This document shows positions 32,593 through 41,655 of a DNA stretch of 64,000 nt, piece after piece. Where the stretch lies: the NCBI RefSeq assembly GCF_051380875.1, contig NZ_JBNYXW010000008.1, forward strand, positions 219,857 to 283,856, given 5' to 3'. Every line of letters begins with the position of its first letter. Positions within the stretch are counted from its first letter, which is position 1. This DNA comes from Janthinobacterium sp051380875 (lineage in GTDB: Bacteria; Pseudomonadota; Gammaproteobacteria; Burkholderiales; Burkholderiaceae_D). The position numbers and the translations under genes are program-made. Below the pieces are notes generated by a model that did not search any database, was not told the DNA's origin, and saw nothing but the letters and a program-made list of their open reading frames with translations.

Positions 32593-33827
32593 CAGTGCAG
32601 GGCCGCCCGGCCCAGGTCCCAGATCGGCAGGAAGATGCCCAGCGCCAGCACCAGCACCATGGCGCCGAGGAAAACAATCAGTATTGGTTCGATCTGCGCC
32701 GACAGGGTCTTCAGCTCGTAATCGACTTCGCGCTCGTACATGTCCGCGATCTCGTCCATCAGCTCGTCGAGCGAGCCCGATTCCTCGCCCACGGCGATCA
32801 TCTGCAGCACCACCGGCGTAAACACGTTCGCCGCCACCGAGGTGCGCAAGATGCTTTCGCCGCGCTCGACGCCATCGCGCATTTGCTCCACGCGCGCGCT
32901 CAGATAAGTATTGTCGACCGTCTGCGACACCACCGTCAGCGCCTGCACGATGGGCACGCCGCTGGTGCTCGACAGCGCAAAGCTGCGCGCAAAGCGGGCC
33001 ATGGTGCCCTTCAGGATGATCTTGCCGGCGATCGGCAAGCGCAGCTTGGCGCGGTCCCACTTGTACAGGCCCTCTTTCGTGCGCAGCCAGGCGCGCCAGC
33101 CGAAAAAGCCGCCCGCCGCCAGCAGCAGCAAGATGGGCCAGTATTCGGTCATGAAACGCGAGGTGCCGATCAGGATGCGCGTCATCAAAGGCAATTCCGC
33201 GTGGAAACTGGCAAACACTTTTTCGAACTGGGGAATGACGAAAAGATTCACGATCACCATGGCGCCAATCATGGCGATGATGACGAAGGTCGGGTAGCGC
33301 GTCGCCGTTTTCACGCGCGCGCGCATGTCGCGGTCGAATTCCAGGTGGTCGAACAGGCGCAGGAACACTTCATCGAGGCGCCCCGTCATCTCGCCCACGC
33401 GCACCATCGACAGGTAAAACGGCGTAAATACCTCGGGGTGGCGCGCCATGGCGGCCGACAGTTCGCGCCCCGCATCGAGCGACTCACGCACATCCTTGAT
33501 GATGCGGCCAAAGGCGGGGCTGATGGCGGACTCCTGCAAGCCGGCCAGGCCGCGCATGATGGGCACGCCCGCTTTCAGCAAGGTGTACAGCTGGCGGCTG
33601 AACAGCTGCACGTCCATGGGCGTGACTTTTTTCTCCGTCAGCTTGTCCCACCAGTTCAATTTGCTGGCGCCGGCGCCCGTCACCGTCTGTTTGGTGGCGC
33701 TGATGTCGACGGGCGTGATGCCGCCGGCCATCAATTGATCGGCCACGGCGCCGCTGTCGGCACCTTCCATCACGCCGGTCAGCAGTTCACCCTGGGCATT
33801 GCGCGCCTTGTAAGCAAAAAACGCCAC
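32592..33827 (-). CDS. mshG: MSHA inner-membrane platform protein MshG (GspF/PilC family)
   Basis: A 411-residue polytopic protein with two GspF repeats (about 70-195 and 275-400) and three transmembrane helices. The family start MAFFAYKARNAQGELLTGVM and the GVPIMRGLAGLQESA and GVPIVQALTVVSQ blocks are clear. It is the platform on which MshE acts. One base separates it from mshE. Confidence 0.93.
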   Translation of the reverse strand: MAFFAYKARNAQGELLTGVMEGADSGAVADQLMAGGITPVDISATKQTVTGAGASKLNWWDKLTEKKVTPMDVQLFSRQLYTLLKAGVPIMRGLAGLQESAISPAFGRIIKDVRESLDAGRELSAAMARHPEVFTPFYLSMVRVGEMTGRLDEVFLRLFDHLEFDRDMRARVKTATRYPTFVIIAMIGAMVIVNLFVIPQFEKVFASFHAELPLMTRILIGTSRFMTEYWPILLLLAAGGFFGWRAWLRTKEGLYKWDRAKLRLPIAGKIILKGTMARFARSFALSSTSGVPIVQALTVVSQTVDNTYLSARVEQMRDGVERGESILRTSVAANVFTPVVLQMIAVGEESGSLDELMDEIADMYEREVDYELKTLSAQIEPILIVFLGAMVLVLALGIFLPIWDLGRAALH

Positions 33828-33828
33828 C

Positions 33829-35532
33829 TCAATCCTCGCTCTGGTTGCTGATGCGCATCGCTTCCATCACCGTCGTGCGGCCCTGTACCACCAACTGTAC
33901 GGCGTGGCGGCGCAAGGTTTCGCCCGCCATCTGCGCCGTCGCCACCTTCATGAAATGGGAAGGATCGGCATGGTTGGCCGCGTCGGCCACGGCGCGCGTG
34001 ATTTCCAGCAATTCGTAGACGCCCGTACGGCCCCGGTAACCCATGCCATTGCAGTGCGAGCAGCCCTTGCCGTGGAAATACTGGTTGCGCTCGACCAGCT
34101 CGCCCAGTTCCAGGCGTAGCCATTCGTATTCGTTGGGCGTGGGCGCATATGGCGTGCTGCAGCTTTCGCAGATCACGCGCACCAGGCGCTGCGCCAGCAC
34201 GGCTTGCAGCGAGCTGCCCACCATGTAGCGGGGCACCCCCATGTCCATCAGGCGCAGCGGCGTGCTGATGGCGTCGTTCGTGTGCAGGGTCGACAGCACC
34301 AAGTGACCGGTCATGGCAGCGCGCAAGCCGATCTGCGCCGTTTCCTGGTCGCGCATCTCGCCGACGAGCACGATATCGGGATCTTGCCGCAGGGCCGAGC
34401 GCAGCACGCGGGCGAAGTTCAGTTCAATCTTGTCATTCACTTGCACCTGGTTAATACCGGCCAGGCGGTACTCGACCGGGTCTTCCACCGTGATGAGCTT
34501 TTTTTCCACCGAATTGAGCTCGGCCAGGGCGCAATACAGGGTCGTCGTCTTGCCGCTGCCGGTCGGCCCCGTCACCAGCACCAGGCCGTTCGGCCGGTGC
34601 ACGATGGCGCGGAACTTTTCCACCAGCGCGGGCGGCATGCCGATGGCATCCAGGCGCAGGGTCGTGCCGCCCTGGTTCAGCAGGCGCATCACCACCGATT
34701 CGCCGTACTGCGTCGGCATGGTCGAGATACGCACGTCGATGCGCTGGTTTTTGACGCGGATGGCGAAACGCCCATCCTGCGGCAGGCGCTTCTCGGAAAT
34801 ATCCAGGTCCGACATCAGTTTCAAGCGCAGCGCCAGCGAACTGGCGATCTTGCTGTCGGCTTCCGTCTGCAGGTGCAGCACGCCGTCGATGCGGAAACGG
34901 ATGTGCAGCCGGCCTTCCTGCGGCTCGATGTGGATGTCGGACGCGCGCACCTGCGTGGCGTCCTCGAACACCGATTGCAGCAGCTTGACGATGGGCGCCT
35001 CTTCCAGGCCCGGATTGACGGCCAGCGCGCCAAAGTCGACCGAGACGTCGCCCAGGTCTTGCTCCAGCTCGCGCGTCAGCGTGGAAATATCTTCCGTGCG
35101 GCGGTAGATGCGGTCGATGGCCGCCAGCACTTCCGTCTCGTTGACCACGGCCAGTTCCACCTGGCGCTTGACCATACGCGAGATTTCATCATACGCAAAC
35201 AGGTCGGTGGGGTCGGACATGCCGACCAGCAAGCCTTCGCGCCGGTCTTCCAGCACCAGCGCGCGGAAACGCCGCGCCTGGGTTTCCGGCAGCAATCTCA
35301 CCAGTTCGGGATTGATGTTGAAGAATTTGAGATTGATGTAGGGAATGTCCAGCTGGCGCGCCAGCGCGCCCGAAATCTGCTCTTCCGTCACAAAACCGTG
35401 CTCGACAAAGACCCGGCCCAGCTTGCGCCCCGAGCGCTTCTGTTCCGTCAAGGCCTGGCCCAACTGTTCTTCCGTCAGCAGTTTCTGCTGCACCAAAATT
35501 TCACCGAGCCGGACTTTCTCTGGCCTTGCCAT
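33829..35532 (-). CDS. mshE: MSHA assembly ATPase MshE (c-di-GMP-binding, GspE/PilB family)
   Basis: A 567-residue hexameric ATPase that powers pilus extension. The N-terminal MshEN domain has two tandem c-di-GMP motifs: RLGEILVQQKLLTEEQL from Arg8 and KLGRVFVEHGFVTEEQI from Lys37. MshE of Vibrio is activated by cyclic di-GMP through such motifs. Then come Walker A GPTGSGKT (322-329), the Asp and His boxes, Walker B DIVLVGEMRD, and a zinc motif (CESC...CSHC). It starts the operon and is divergent from the second pilus locus. Confidence 0.94.
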   Translation of the reverse strand: MARPEKVRLGEILVQQKLLTEEQLGQALTEQKRSGRKLGRVFVEHGFVTEEQISGALARQLDIPYINLKFFNINPELVRLLPETQARRFRALVLEDRREGLLVGMSDPTDLFAYDEISRMVKRQVELAVVNETEVLAAIDRIYRRTEDISTLTRELEQDLGDVSVDFGALAVNPGLEEAPIVKLLQSVFEDATQVRASDIHIEPQEGRLHIRFRIDGVLHLQTEADSKIASSLALRLKLMSDLDISEKRLPQDGRFAIRVKNQRIDVRISTMPTQYGESVVMRLLNQGGTTLRLDAIGMPPALVEKFRAIVHRPNGLVLVTGPTGSGKTTTLYCALAELNSVEKKLITVEDPVEYRLAGINQVQVNDKIELNFARVLRSALRQDPDIVLVGEMRDQETAQIGLRAAMTGHLVLSTLHTNDAISTPLRLMDMGVPRYMVGSSLQAVLAQRLVRVICESCSTPYAPTPNEYEWLRLELGELVERNQYFHGKGCSHCNGMGYRGRTGVYELLEITRAVADAANHADPSHFMKVATAQMAGETLRRHAVQLVVQGRTTVMEAMRISNQSED

Positions 35533-35738
35533 GCTTACTCCTCGACAACTTCAACAGACGACGCACGCCAGCGGCGCGCGTCTGCATTTTATTCCAGAAC
35601 CTGTTGTTTCTTAAAGAAAATACATTCCGTGGCTTGATTTCCGTGCATTTCTGCACGCTGCGAGGAAACACTTGCCGCGCACAGCCACGCATGGCAATAA
35701 TGGCAGCCAATCACCGTTTTCTCTCCCACTTGACCTCC
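35533..35738. promoter_or_regulatory. Shared divergent promoter region of the two pilus loci
   Basis: This 206-bp gap must start transcription leftward into mshE and rightward into the ABC-pilus operon. It contains a short hairpin, GTGCA-TTTC-TGCAC near 35643, and an A+T-rich patch around 35605-35630 (TTTCTTAAAGAAAATACATT, itself partly palindromic as TTTCTTAAAGAAA). I cannot assign exact promoters. Confidence 0.45.
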
Positions 35739-36467
35739 ATGAACGCTTGCGCCATCGAATTTCACAACGTGCACATGCAGCAGGGCGGCATCGCCGTCCT
35801 GCGCGGCGTCGAGCTGGAAGTGCGTGCAGGGGAACTGTTCGGCCTGGTGGGCGTGAACGGGGCGGGCAAGACCACCTTGCTCAAATGCCTGTTCGATTTT
35901 TGCACGCCGGAACCGGGCAGCATCGCCATCTTCGGCCAGCCGCACCGGCACAGCGCGGCGCGCCAGCCCCTGTCCTTCCTGCCCGAGCGTTTCCAGGCAC
36001 CTTACTATCTGACGGGCGACGATTTCCTGCGCTATTTGTTGAGCTTGCACAATGTGCGCCACGATGCGCAAGCGGTGCAGCACGCCATCGCCGCACTGGA
36101 GCTGGCGCCCGAGGCCCTGCGCCGTCCCGCACGCACGTATTCGAAAGGCATGATGCAAAAACTGGGGCTGGCCGCCTGCTTGCTGTCGGGCAAGCGGCAA
36201 CTGGTGCTCGATGAACCGATGAGCGGACTCGACCCCAAGGCGCGCGCCCTCTTCAAGCAGGCGCTGCGGCAATGGCAGGCGCAGGGCCGTGGCGCCCTGC
36301 TCACCTCGCATGCACTGGCCGACGTGGAAGAGCTGTGCGACCGCATGGCCATCCTGCATGCGGGCCGTATCTTGTTTGCCGGCACGCCTGCCGAATGCCG
36401 CGCGCGCCACGGCGGCGCGCCGGACGCCAGCCTGGAGCAGGCTTTCTTGAATTGTATCGCCGCATGA
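35739..36467 (+). CDS. ABC transporter ATP-binding protein of the second pilus locus
   Basis: A 242-residue ABC ATPase. Walker A is GVNGAGKT (38-45), the signature is the variant YSKGMMQKL, Walker B is LVLDEPMSGLD and the switch His is in TSHAL. The type resembles CcmA/DrrA-like exporters. Its stop overlaps the next gene (ATGA), while its likely membrane partner is encoded 12 kb downstream in the same operon at 48736. In Myxococcus xanthus the ABC transporter PilGHI sits in the pil cluster and is needed for pili; that is the closest known parallel I can name. Start chosen at ATG 35739. Confidence 0.9.
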   Translation: MNACAIEFHNVHMQQGGIAVLRGVELEVRAGELFGLVGVNGAGKTTLLKCLFDFCTPEPGSIAIFGQPHRHSAARQPLSFLPERFQAPYYLTGDDFLRYLLSLHNVRHDAQAVQHAIAALELAPEALRRPARTYSKGMMQKLGLAACLLSGKRQLVLDEPMSGLDPKARALFKQALRQWQAQGRGALLTSHALADVEELCDRMAILHAGRILFAGTPAECRARHGGAPDASLEQAFLNCIAA

Positions 36468-38071
36468 GCGCCGCTACGCACACGCCCGCCCAGGCGCACG
36501 CCGCGCCAGGCATGCCGCCCGAGTTAGCACCCGATTTTCCGCCCAGCAACCCGCCGAGCAAGCCTTACGCGCCGTCGCCGCACGGCATGTATCTGCGCCA
36601 TTTCGGCTTGCGCACGGCGCCCTTCGGCATCACGCCGGACCCGGCCTTCTTCTATCCGGGAAATACGCGCGGCGAGCTGCTCGACGCGCTGCTGTACGCC
36701 GTCACGCAGGGCGAAGGCATCATCAAGCTGACGGGGGAAGTGGGCAGCGGCAAGACCATGCTGTGCCGCATGCTGGCCGAACGGCTGCCGCCCCACGTCG
36801 ATGTGCTGTATTTGCTCAATCCCAGCCTGGCCCCTGACGAAGTCCTGCACGCCATCGCGGCCGAACTGGGCCTGGCGCTGGACGAACGCCGCGCCGATGC
36901 CGTGCTGCGCGCCCTGCACGGCGAACTCATCAACCGGCATGCGGCGGGCCGGCAGGTGCTGCTGCTGGCCGAAGAGGCGCAAGCCATGCCGATCGATACG
37001 CTCGAAGCGCTGCGCCTGCTGACGAATCTGGAAACGGCCAGCCACAAGCTGCTGCAAATCGTGCTCTTCGGCCAGCCGGAACTGCAGCGCACCCTGGACT
37101 TGCCCCAGCTGCGCCAGTTGAAGGAGCGCATCACGCACAGTTTTACGGCGCCGCGCCTGCCACCAGCATTGCTGAACGACTACCTGGCGTGCCGCCTGAC
37201 AGCGGCTGGCCGCGCGGCGCCGCTGCTCTTCACGCCAGCGGCACTGCGCCAACTGGCGCGCACATCGCAGGGCATCGTGCGCAGGATCAATATCCTGGCC
37301 GACAAGGCTCTGCTGGCGGCCTACGCGGACGACGCGCAGCACATCGCGGCGCGCCATATGCTCCTGGCCATCGCCGACAGCTCTTTTCGCCCCGCGCCCT
37401 GGCACCCGGGCAAGCTGCTAGCCGGCGCCTTGATCGCGCTCATGCTGCTGCTGGCCGCCGCGCTGCTGTGGCAGTGGTGGGCGCCGGGGCGATCCGGCGC
37501 GACTGCAACAACAGGCGTGACGAAGACTGCGGCCACTATGCTTGCCGCAGCGGCGGCCAGGACGGCACCGCTGGCACCACCAACCACCACCGCAAGCACC
37601 CAGGCAAGCACCCCAGCGGCACTGCCACAAATGCCTGCGTCCGCGCCTGCACCGCTGCTCGACAGCAGCCTGGCCGAGTCGCACATCTGGCTGGCCCGGC
37701 AGGGAGCACAGCAATTGACCTTGCATATCGCCAACCTGCCCGCCACCGATACGGCCGCAGCAGAAGCGTTCCTGCAACAGGCGCGGCTAGCCATCGGACT
37801 GCATGACCTGCACGTCTTTCGCCTGCCTGGCGCTGCGCTTGCCGATGCATCAAAAGAGGCGCAAGAGCGCCGGCTGGAAGGCGCAGCTGCAAGCGCCGCA
37901 CCGCGCCTGGCCTTCGTCTACGGCAGCTTTGCCGACCTGGCCAGCGCCAAGGCGGTGTGGGCGCGGCTGGCCGGTGCGTCGCAGCAGAAAATATTGCTGA
38001 GCAACATAGACCATATCCGCACGGAAATGAAAACCATCGTCGTGGAAAACCCCCGGCGTGGCGCGCCCTGA
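36464..38071 (+). CDS. ExeA/MshM-like AAA ATPase with SPOR-like C-terminal domain
   Basis: A 535-residue paralogue of MshM. After a Pro-rich N-terminal extension (1-40) comes the ExeA-like core (MYLRHFGLRTAPFGITPDP), Walker A GEVGSGKT (91-98) and a Walker B that reads LLLAEEAQ, so the usual Asp is Glu. A transmembrane helix (about 311-331) leads to an Ala/Thr/Pro-rich linker and a C-terminal SPOR-like domain (about 430-530, with FVYGSFADLASAKAVWARL) that could bind denuded peptidoglycan. This fits secretin insertion through the wall. It overlaps the ABC ATPase gene by ATGA. Confidence 0.85.
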   Translation: MSAATHTPAQAHAAPGMPPELAPDFPPSNPPSKPYAPSPHGMYLRHFGLRTAPFGITPDPAFFYPGNTRGELLDALLYAVTQGEGIIKLTGEVGSGKTMLCRMLAERLPPHVDVLYLLNPSLAPDEVLHAIAAELGLALDERRADAVLRALHGELINRHAAGRQVLLLAEEAQAMPIDTLEALRLLTNLETASHKLLQIVLFGQPELQRTLDLPQLRQLKERITHSFTAPRLPPALLNDYLACRLTAAGRAAPLLFTPAALRQLARTSQGIVRRINILADKALLAAYADDAQHIAARHMLLAIADSSFRPAPWHPGKLLAGALIALMLLLAAALLWQWWAPGRSGATATTGVTKTAATMLAAAAARTAPLAPPTTTASTQASTPAALPQMPASAPAPLLDSSLAESHIWLARQGAQQLTLHIANLPATDTAAAEAFLQQARLAIGLHDLHVFRLPGAALADASKEAQERRLEGAAASAAPRLAFVYGSFADLASAKAVWARLAGASQQKILLSNIDHIRTEMKTIVVENPRRGAP

Positions 38072-38178
38072 TTTTATTTCTTCCTGTTGCCTCCCGGACC
38101 TGCACAGACGGTTGCTTTTAGAGGATCATGGTGGTTAAAATTACAAAAGCACAACATGATTCCGAGGGCGAACTTTTC

Positions 38179-40194
38179 ATGACTCAACACCCCATGATTC
38201 AACACCCCATGATTCCACGCCCTATTGCTGTGCTGGCCTCTTGCGTCACCCTTGCCTGCTGCGCCATGCTCGCTGGCTGCGCCTCGCATCAAATGTCCTT
38301 GTCGCCCGGTCACTTGAATGAAGCGCCCCGCCCGGCAGGCGCCATTCCAGAACCGGTGCAGCAAAGCAGCGTACTGGCCGCGCCGCTACCGGCCACCAAG
38401 GCCGAAACGTATAGCGTCACCGTGCACAAGGTGCCCGTGCAATCGCTGCTGTTTGCGCTGGCGCGCGACGCCGGCATGAATATCGACATCCACCCGCAGA
38501 TCGAAGGCAGCGTGACCCTCAACGCGCTGAACCAGACCTTGCCACAACTGCTGGCGCGTATCAGCAGGCAAGTCGACATGCGCTACGAAATCGATGGCAA
38601 GAATTTGCTGGTACTGCCGGATGCGCCCGTGTGGCGCAATTACAAGGTCGATTACGTCAACATGGCGCGCAGCACCAACAGCAGCGTTAATATTGCCACG
38701 CAAATTTCCACGGCCGGCGGCGGCGGCAACAACGCTAACAGTCCCAATGGCGCTAGCCAGGGCAGCGGTGGCAATAACAATTCGACTACCCTGGTGGTGA
38801 ATCGTTCAGAAAATAATTTCTGGTACAGCCTGGAAAAGAATATCCGCGACTTGCTGCGCGAAACCACGCTCAACGACGTGCAGGTGGACCCGCTGGCGCA
38901 ACTGAACCAGCAATTGACGAATGCGCAGGGCAATACGCAAGGCCAACAGGGACAGGCGAACCAGCCCGGTCAGCCACAGAACCAGGGCGGCAATCAGTCA
39001 ACCCAGGCTGGCGCCGGACAATATGGCAATCAGTACGGCAACCAGTATGGCGCCCAGCCGCCCATGCAGAATGGCGCTCAAGTCGCGCCGGGGCAGCAGC
39101 CAGGCGGCGCGAACGCGAACGCGGCCCAGGCGGTCGATGCGAATGGCATGCCGCTGTTAAAACTGGCCAACAAGGGCAGTCCGTCGTCGGTGGTGGTCAA
39201 CGTCGAGGGCGGCTTGATCGCCGTGCGCGCCACGGGCCGCCAGCATGAAAAGATCGCCGAATTCCTTGACGTGGTGCTGCACAGCGCCAAGCGGCAGGTG
39301 CTGATCGAGGCCACCATCATCGAAGTGCGCCTGAGCAACGAATACCAGCAAGGCATCAATTGGTCGCGCCTGACGGGCAGCCTGCGCCTGAACCAGGGCC
39401 AAGTTGGCACCTCCGCCCTCAGCAGCGGCGTGACGCCAGGCGCCACGCCCGGCATCTTCGTGCTCAATTACCTCAAGGACAGCTTTACCACCACCATCCA
39501 GCTGCTGGAATCGTTCGGCAAGGTCAAAGTGCTGTCCAGCCCGAAGATCAGCGTGCTGAACAATCAGACGGCGATGCTGAAGGTGGTCGACAACAATGTC
39601 TTCTTTACCATCAAGGTCACGCCGGCCGTGATCAGCTCGACGGGCACCATCACCACGCCGGCAACCTATGAATCGAAGCTCGAAACGGTGCCCGTCGGCT
39701 TCGTCATGAGCGTCACGCCGCAAATTTCCGACAGCGACGAAGTGACCCTGAACGTGCGCCCCACTATCACGCGCATCGTTGGCTACGTGCAAGACCCGAA
39801 CCCGGCCCTGGCCACGGCCAACGTGGTCAGCCGCGTGCCGGTGATCCAGGCACGCGAACTGGAATCGATCATGAAGGTGGGCAATGGCCAGATCGCCGTG
39901 ATGGGTGGCCTGATGCAAGACTCCATCGACAACGCCAAGGATGGCGTGCCAGTCCTGTCCAGCCTGCCCCTGGTGGGCAATTTATTTACCTATCGTAACG
40001 AAGCGAACAGCAAGACGGAGCTGGTGATCTTCATGCGCCCCGTGGTAGTCAAGGATGCCAGCATCGATGGCGACTACCGCGACTACCGCTACCTGCTGCC
40101 TGGCCAGGCGCCGCTCAACAGCCAGCCATACACGGAAGGGCCGCCAGCGGCCACCGTACAGCCGCAGGCGCGCCTGCAGGGAGACTACCCATGA
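38179..40194 (+). CDS. MshL-like secretin with Q/N/G-rich insert
   Basis: A secretin of 671 residues, paralogous to MshL. The signal peptide ends in a lipobox-like MLAGC. An STN-type domain (about 65-140) and N-domain precede a Gln/Asn/Gly-rich low-complexity stretch (about 225-315), which MshL lacks at that scale. The secretin core has VLIEATIIEVRLSNEYQQGINW, VLSSPKISVLNNQTAMLKV and ELVIFMRPVVVKD. I chose ATG 38179 (GAGGG 10 nt upstream); ATG 38128 in frame is also possible. The first 45 nt are three tandem 15-nt repeats that each begin with ATG. Confidence 0.88.
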   Translation: MTQHPMIQHPMIPRPIAVLASCVTLACCAMLAGCASHQMSLSPGHLNEAPRPAGAIPEPVQQSSVLAAPLPATKAETYSVTVHKVPVQSLLFALARDAGMNIDIHPQIEGSVTLNALNQTLPQLLARISRQVDMRYEIDGKNLLVLPDAPVWRNYKVDYVNMARSTNSSVNIATQISTAGGGGNNANSPNGASQGSGGNNNSTTLVVNRSENNFWYSLEKNIRDLLRETTLNDVQVDPLAQLNQQLTNAQGNTQGQQGQANQPGQPQNQGGNQSTQAGAGQYGNQYGNQYGAQPPMQNGAQVAPGQQPGGANANAAQAVDANGMPLLKLANKGSPSSVVVNVEGGLIAVRATGRQHEKIAEFLDVVLHSAKRQVLIEATIIEVRLSNEYQQGINWSRLTGSLRLNQGQVGTSALSSGVTPGATPGIFVLNYLKDSFTTTIQLLESFGKVKVLSSPKISVLNNQTAMLKVVDNNVFFTIKVTPAVISSTGTITTPATYESKLETVPVGFVMSVTPQISDSDEVTLNVRPTITRIVGYVQDPNPALATANVVSRVPVIQARELESIMKVGNGQIAVMGGLMQDSIDNAKDGVPVLSSLPLVGNLFTYRNEANSKTELVIFMRPVVVKDASIDGDYRDYRYLLPGQAPLNSQPYTEGPPAATVQPQARLQGDYP

Positions 40195-41648
40195 GCCTGC
40201 TCATGCAGGCGCTCAAGAAGGCCGAGCGCGCCAAGCAGAACAGCTTGCCGGACGAAGAGCTGGAAAAGCCGTCCGAAGCCTACGACCAGGTGCTGGAGCT
40301 GGCGCCGGCCGACGCCATGCCACCCCGTCCCACCACGCCCGCGCCAGCCGCCGCGCCGCCCGTACTGCCGGCGAACACGCTGAGGCTGGAACCGCTGGCC
40401 GATGCACCGCTTGAGCCCGGCGCGGCCCAGCCGACAGCGAGTTCGGGGTCGGAACCCGGGCCGCAGCCAGGCCAGCGCCCCGAGCCGCCGCGTGCGCGCC
40501 CGGAAGCGCAGCCAGCCCGATCACGCCCCAGCCGCAGCAAGACGCCGCCCAAGGGGCTCATGGGCTCCATCAGCGTTGACCCGGCCACCGTGCGCCTGGG
40601 CATCCTGCTGGCCATCTTGTTGCTGGTGGCCGGCGCCATGGCCTATTGGTACTGGCGCGCCAGCACCAGCCCCGGCGCAGGCGCCAACCTGCCCGGCGTG
40701 CCGATGCCGCTGACGGATGCCCCAGGCACGGCCAGTGCCGCCGGTCCCGTCGTGGTGCTGCCAGCGCCGGGCGTCGCCACGCCGGACAGCACGACGCCAG
40801 CGGCGCCACCACAGGATTTCCCCCGCGAGCAGCGCCAGCCACCCGGCGCAGCAGAGCAGCAGGCGATGATACAGGCGGCAGCCCAGGCCGCCGTGGCGGC
40901 GCAACTGGCACAACTGGCACAACCAGCCCCGCCCAGCCTGCCGCCCATCGCCGCACCCGACAACAGCCAGATCCAGGTGCGGCGCGACACGCCTGCGCCG
41001 CAGATCGCTCCCGGCGTGCAGCAAGCCTACCAGGCCCTGAACGGCGGCCAGCTGGGCACGGCACGCCAGCAATATGCAACGGTGCTGCAGCAGGACGCCA
41101 GCAACCGCGACGCGCTGCTGGGCCTGGCGGCCGTGGCCCTGCGCGAGAACCAGGGCGCGCAGGCGGCCTCGCTGTATGTACGTTTGCTGGAGATCAATCC
41201 CGACGATGGCGAAGCACTGGCCGGCCTGATCGGCCTGCGCCAGGGCGACGTGGTGCAAAGCGAAGCCAGGCTGAAAGCGATATTGGCCCGGACTCCCGAC
41301 AGCGGCCCCGTGCTGTTTGCGCTGGGCAATGTGTACGCCAAGCAGCGCCGCTGGAACGAAGCGCAGCAGCAATTCTTCCGCGCCTACAGCGCCGCGCCGG
41401 GCAATCCCGACTATGCCTTCAACCTGGCCGTGGGCCTGGACCGGCTGAACCAGCCCAGGCTGGCCGCCACCTATTACCAGCGCGCGCTGGCTTTGGCGCA
41501 AACGGCGCCGGCCGGTTTCGACCGCGCCGCGGTGCAGGCGCGCCTGCGCGAATTGGGCAGCCCTGCGCCAACGGCGACGAACGCGGCCCCGGCCGCATCT
41601 GCGGTGCCAGGCAACGACCCAGCCATCATCATTACCCGTCAGGAATAA
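40191..41648 (+). CDS. MshN-like TPR protein of the second pilus locus
   Basis: A 485-residue bitopic protein. It begins MSLLMQALKKAERAKQ, the analogue of the MshN start, then has a long Pro/Ala/Glu-rich cytoplasmic part, one transmembrane helix (about 131-153), a Pro/Gln/Ala-rich periplasmic linker and TPR repeats (about 280-450, e.g. WNEAQQQFFRAYSAAPGNPD). It overlaps the secretin by ATGA and precedes the ATPase by 7 bp. The linker is much longer than in MshN. Confidence 0.83.
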   Translation: MSLLMQALKKAERAKQNSLPDEELEKPSEAYDQVLELAPADAMPPRPTTPAPAAAPPVLPANTLRLEPLADAPLEPGAAQPTASSGSEPGPQPGQRPEPPRARPEAQPARSRPSRSKTPPKGLMGSISVDPATVRLGILLAILLLVAGAMAYWYWRASTSPGAGANLPGVPMPLTDAPGTASAAGPVVVLPAPGVATPDSTTPAAPPQDFPREQRQPPGAAEQQAMIQAAAQAAVAAQLAQLAQPAPPSLPPIAAPDNSQIQVRRDTPAPQIAPGVQQAYQALNGGQLGTARQQYATVLQQDASNRDALLGLAAVALRENQGAQAASLYVRLLEINPDDGEALAGLIGLRQGDVVQSEARLKAILARTPDSGPVLFALGNVYAKQRRWNEAQQQFFRAYSAAPGNPDYAFNLAVGLDRLNQPRLAATYYQRALALAQTAPAGFDRAAVQARLRELGSPAPTATNAAPAASAVPGNDPAIIITRQE

Positions 41649-41655
41649 GCATTAC

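Noticed and set aside
38128..38178. Earlier start for the second secretin at 38128
   Set aside because: It would put 17 polar residues before the signal peptide and the ribosome-binding site is too close. Not excluded, only less likely.
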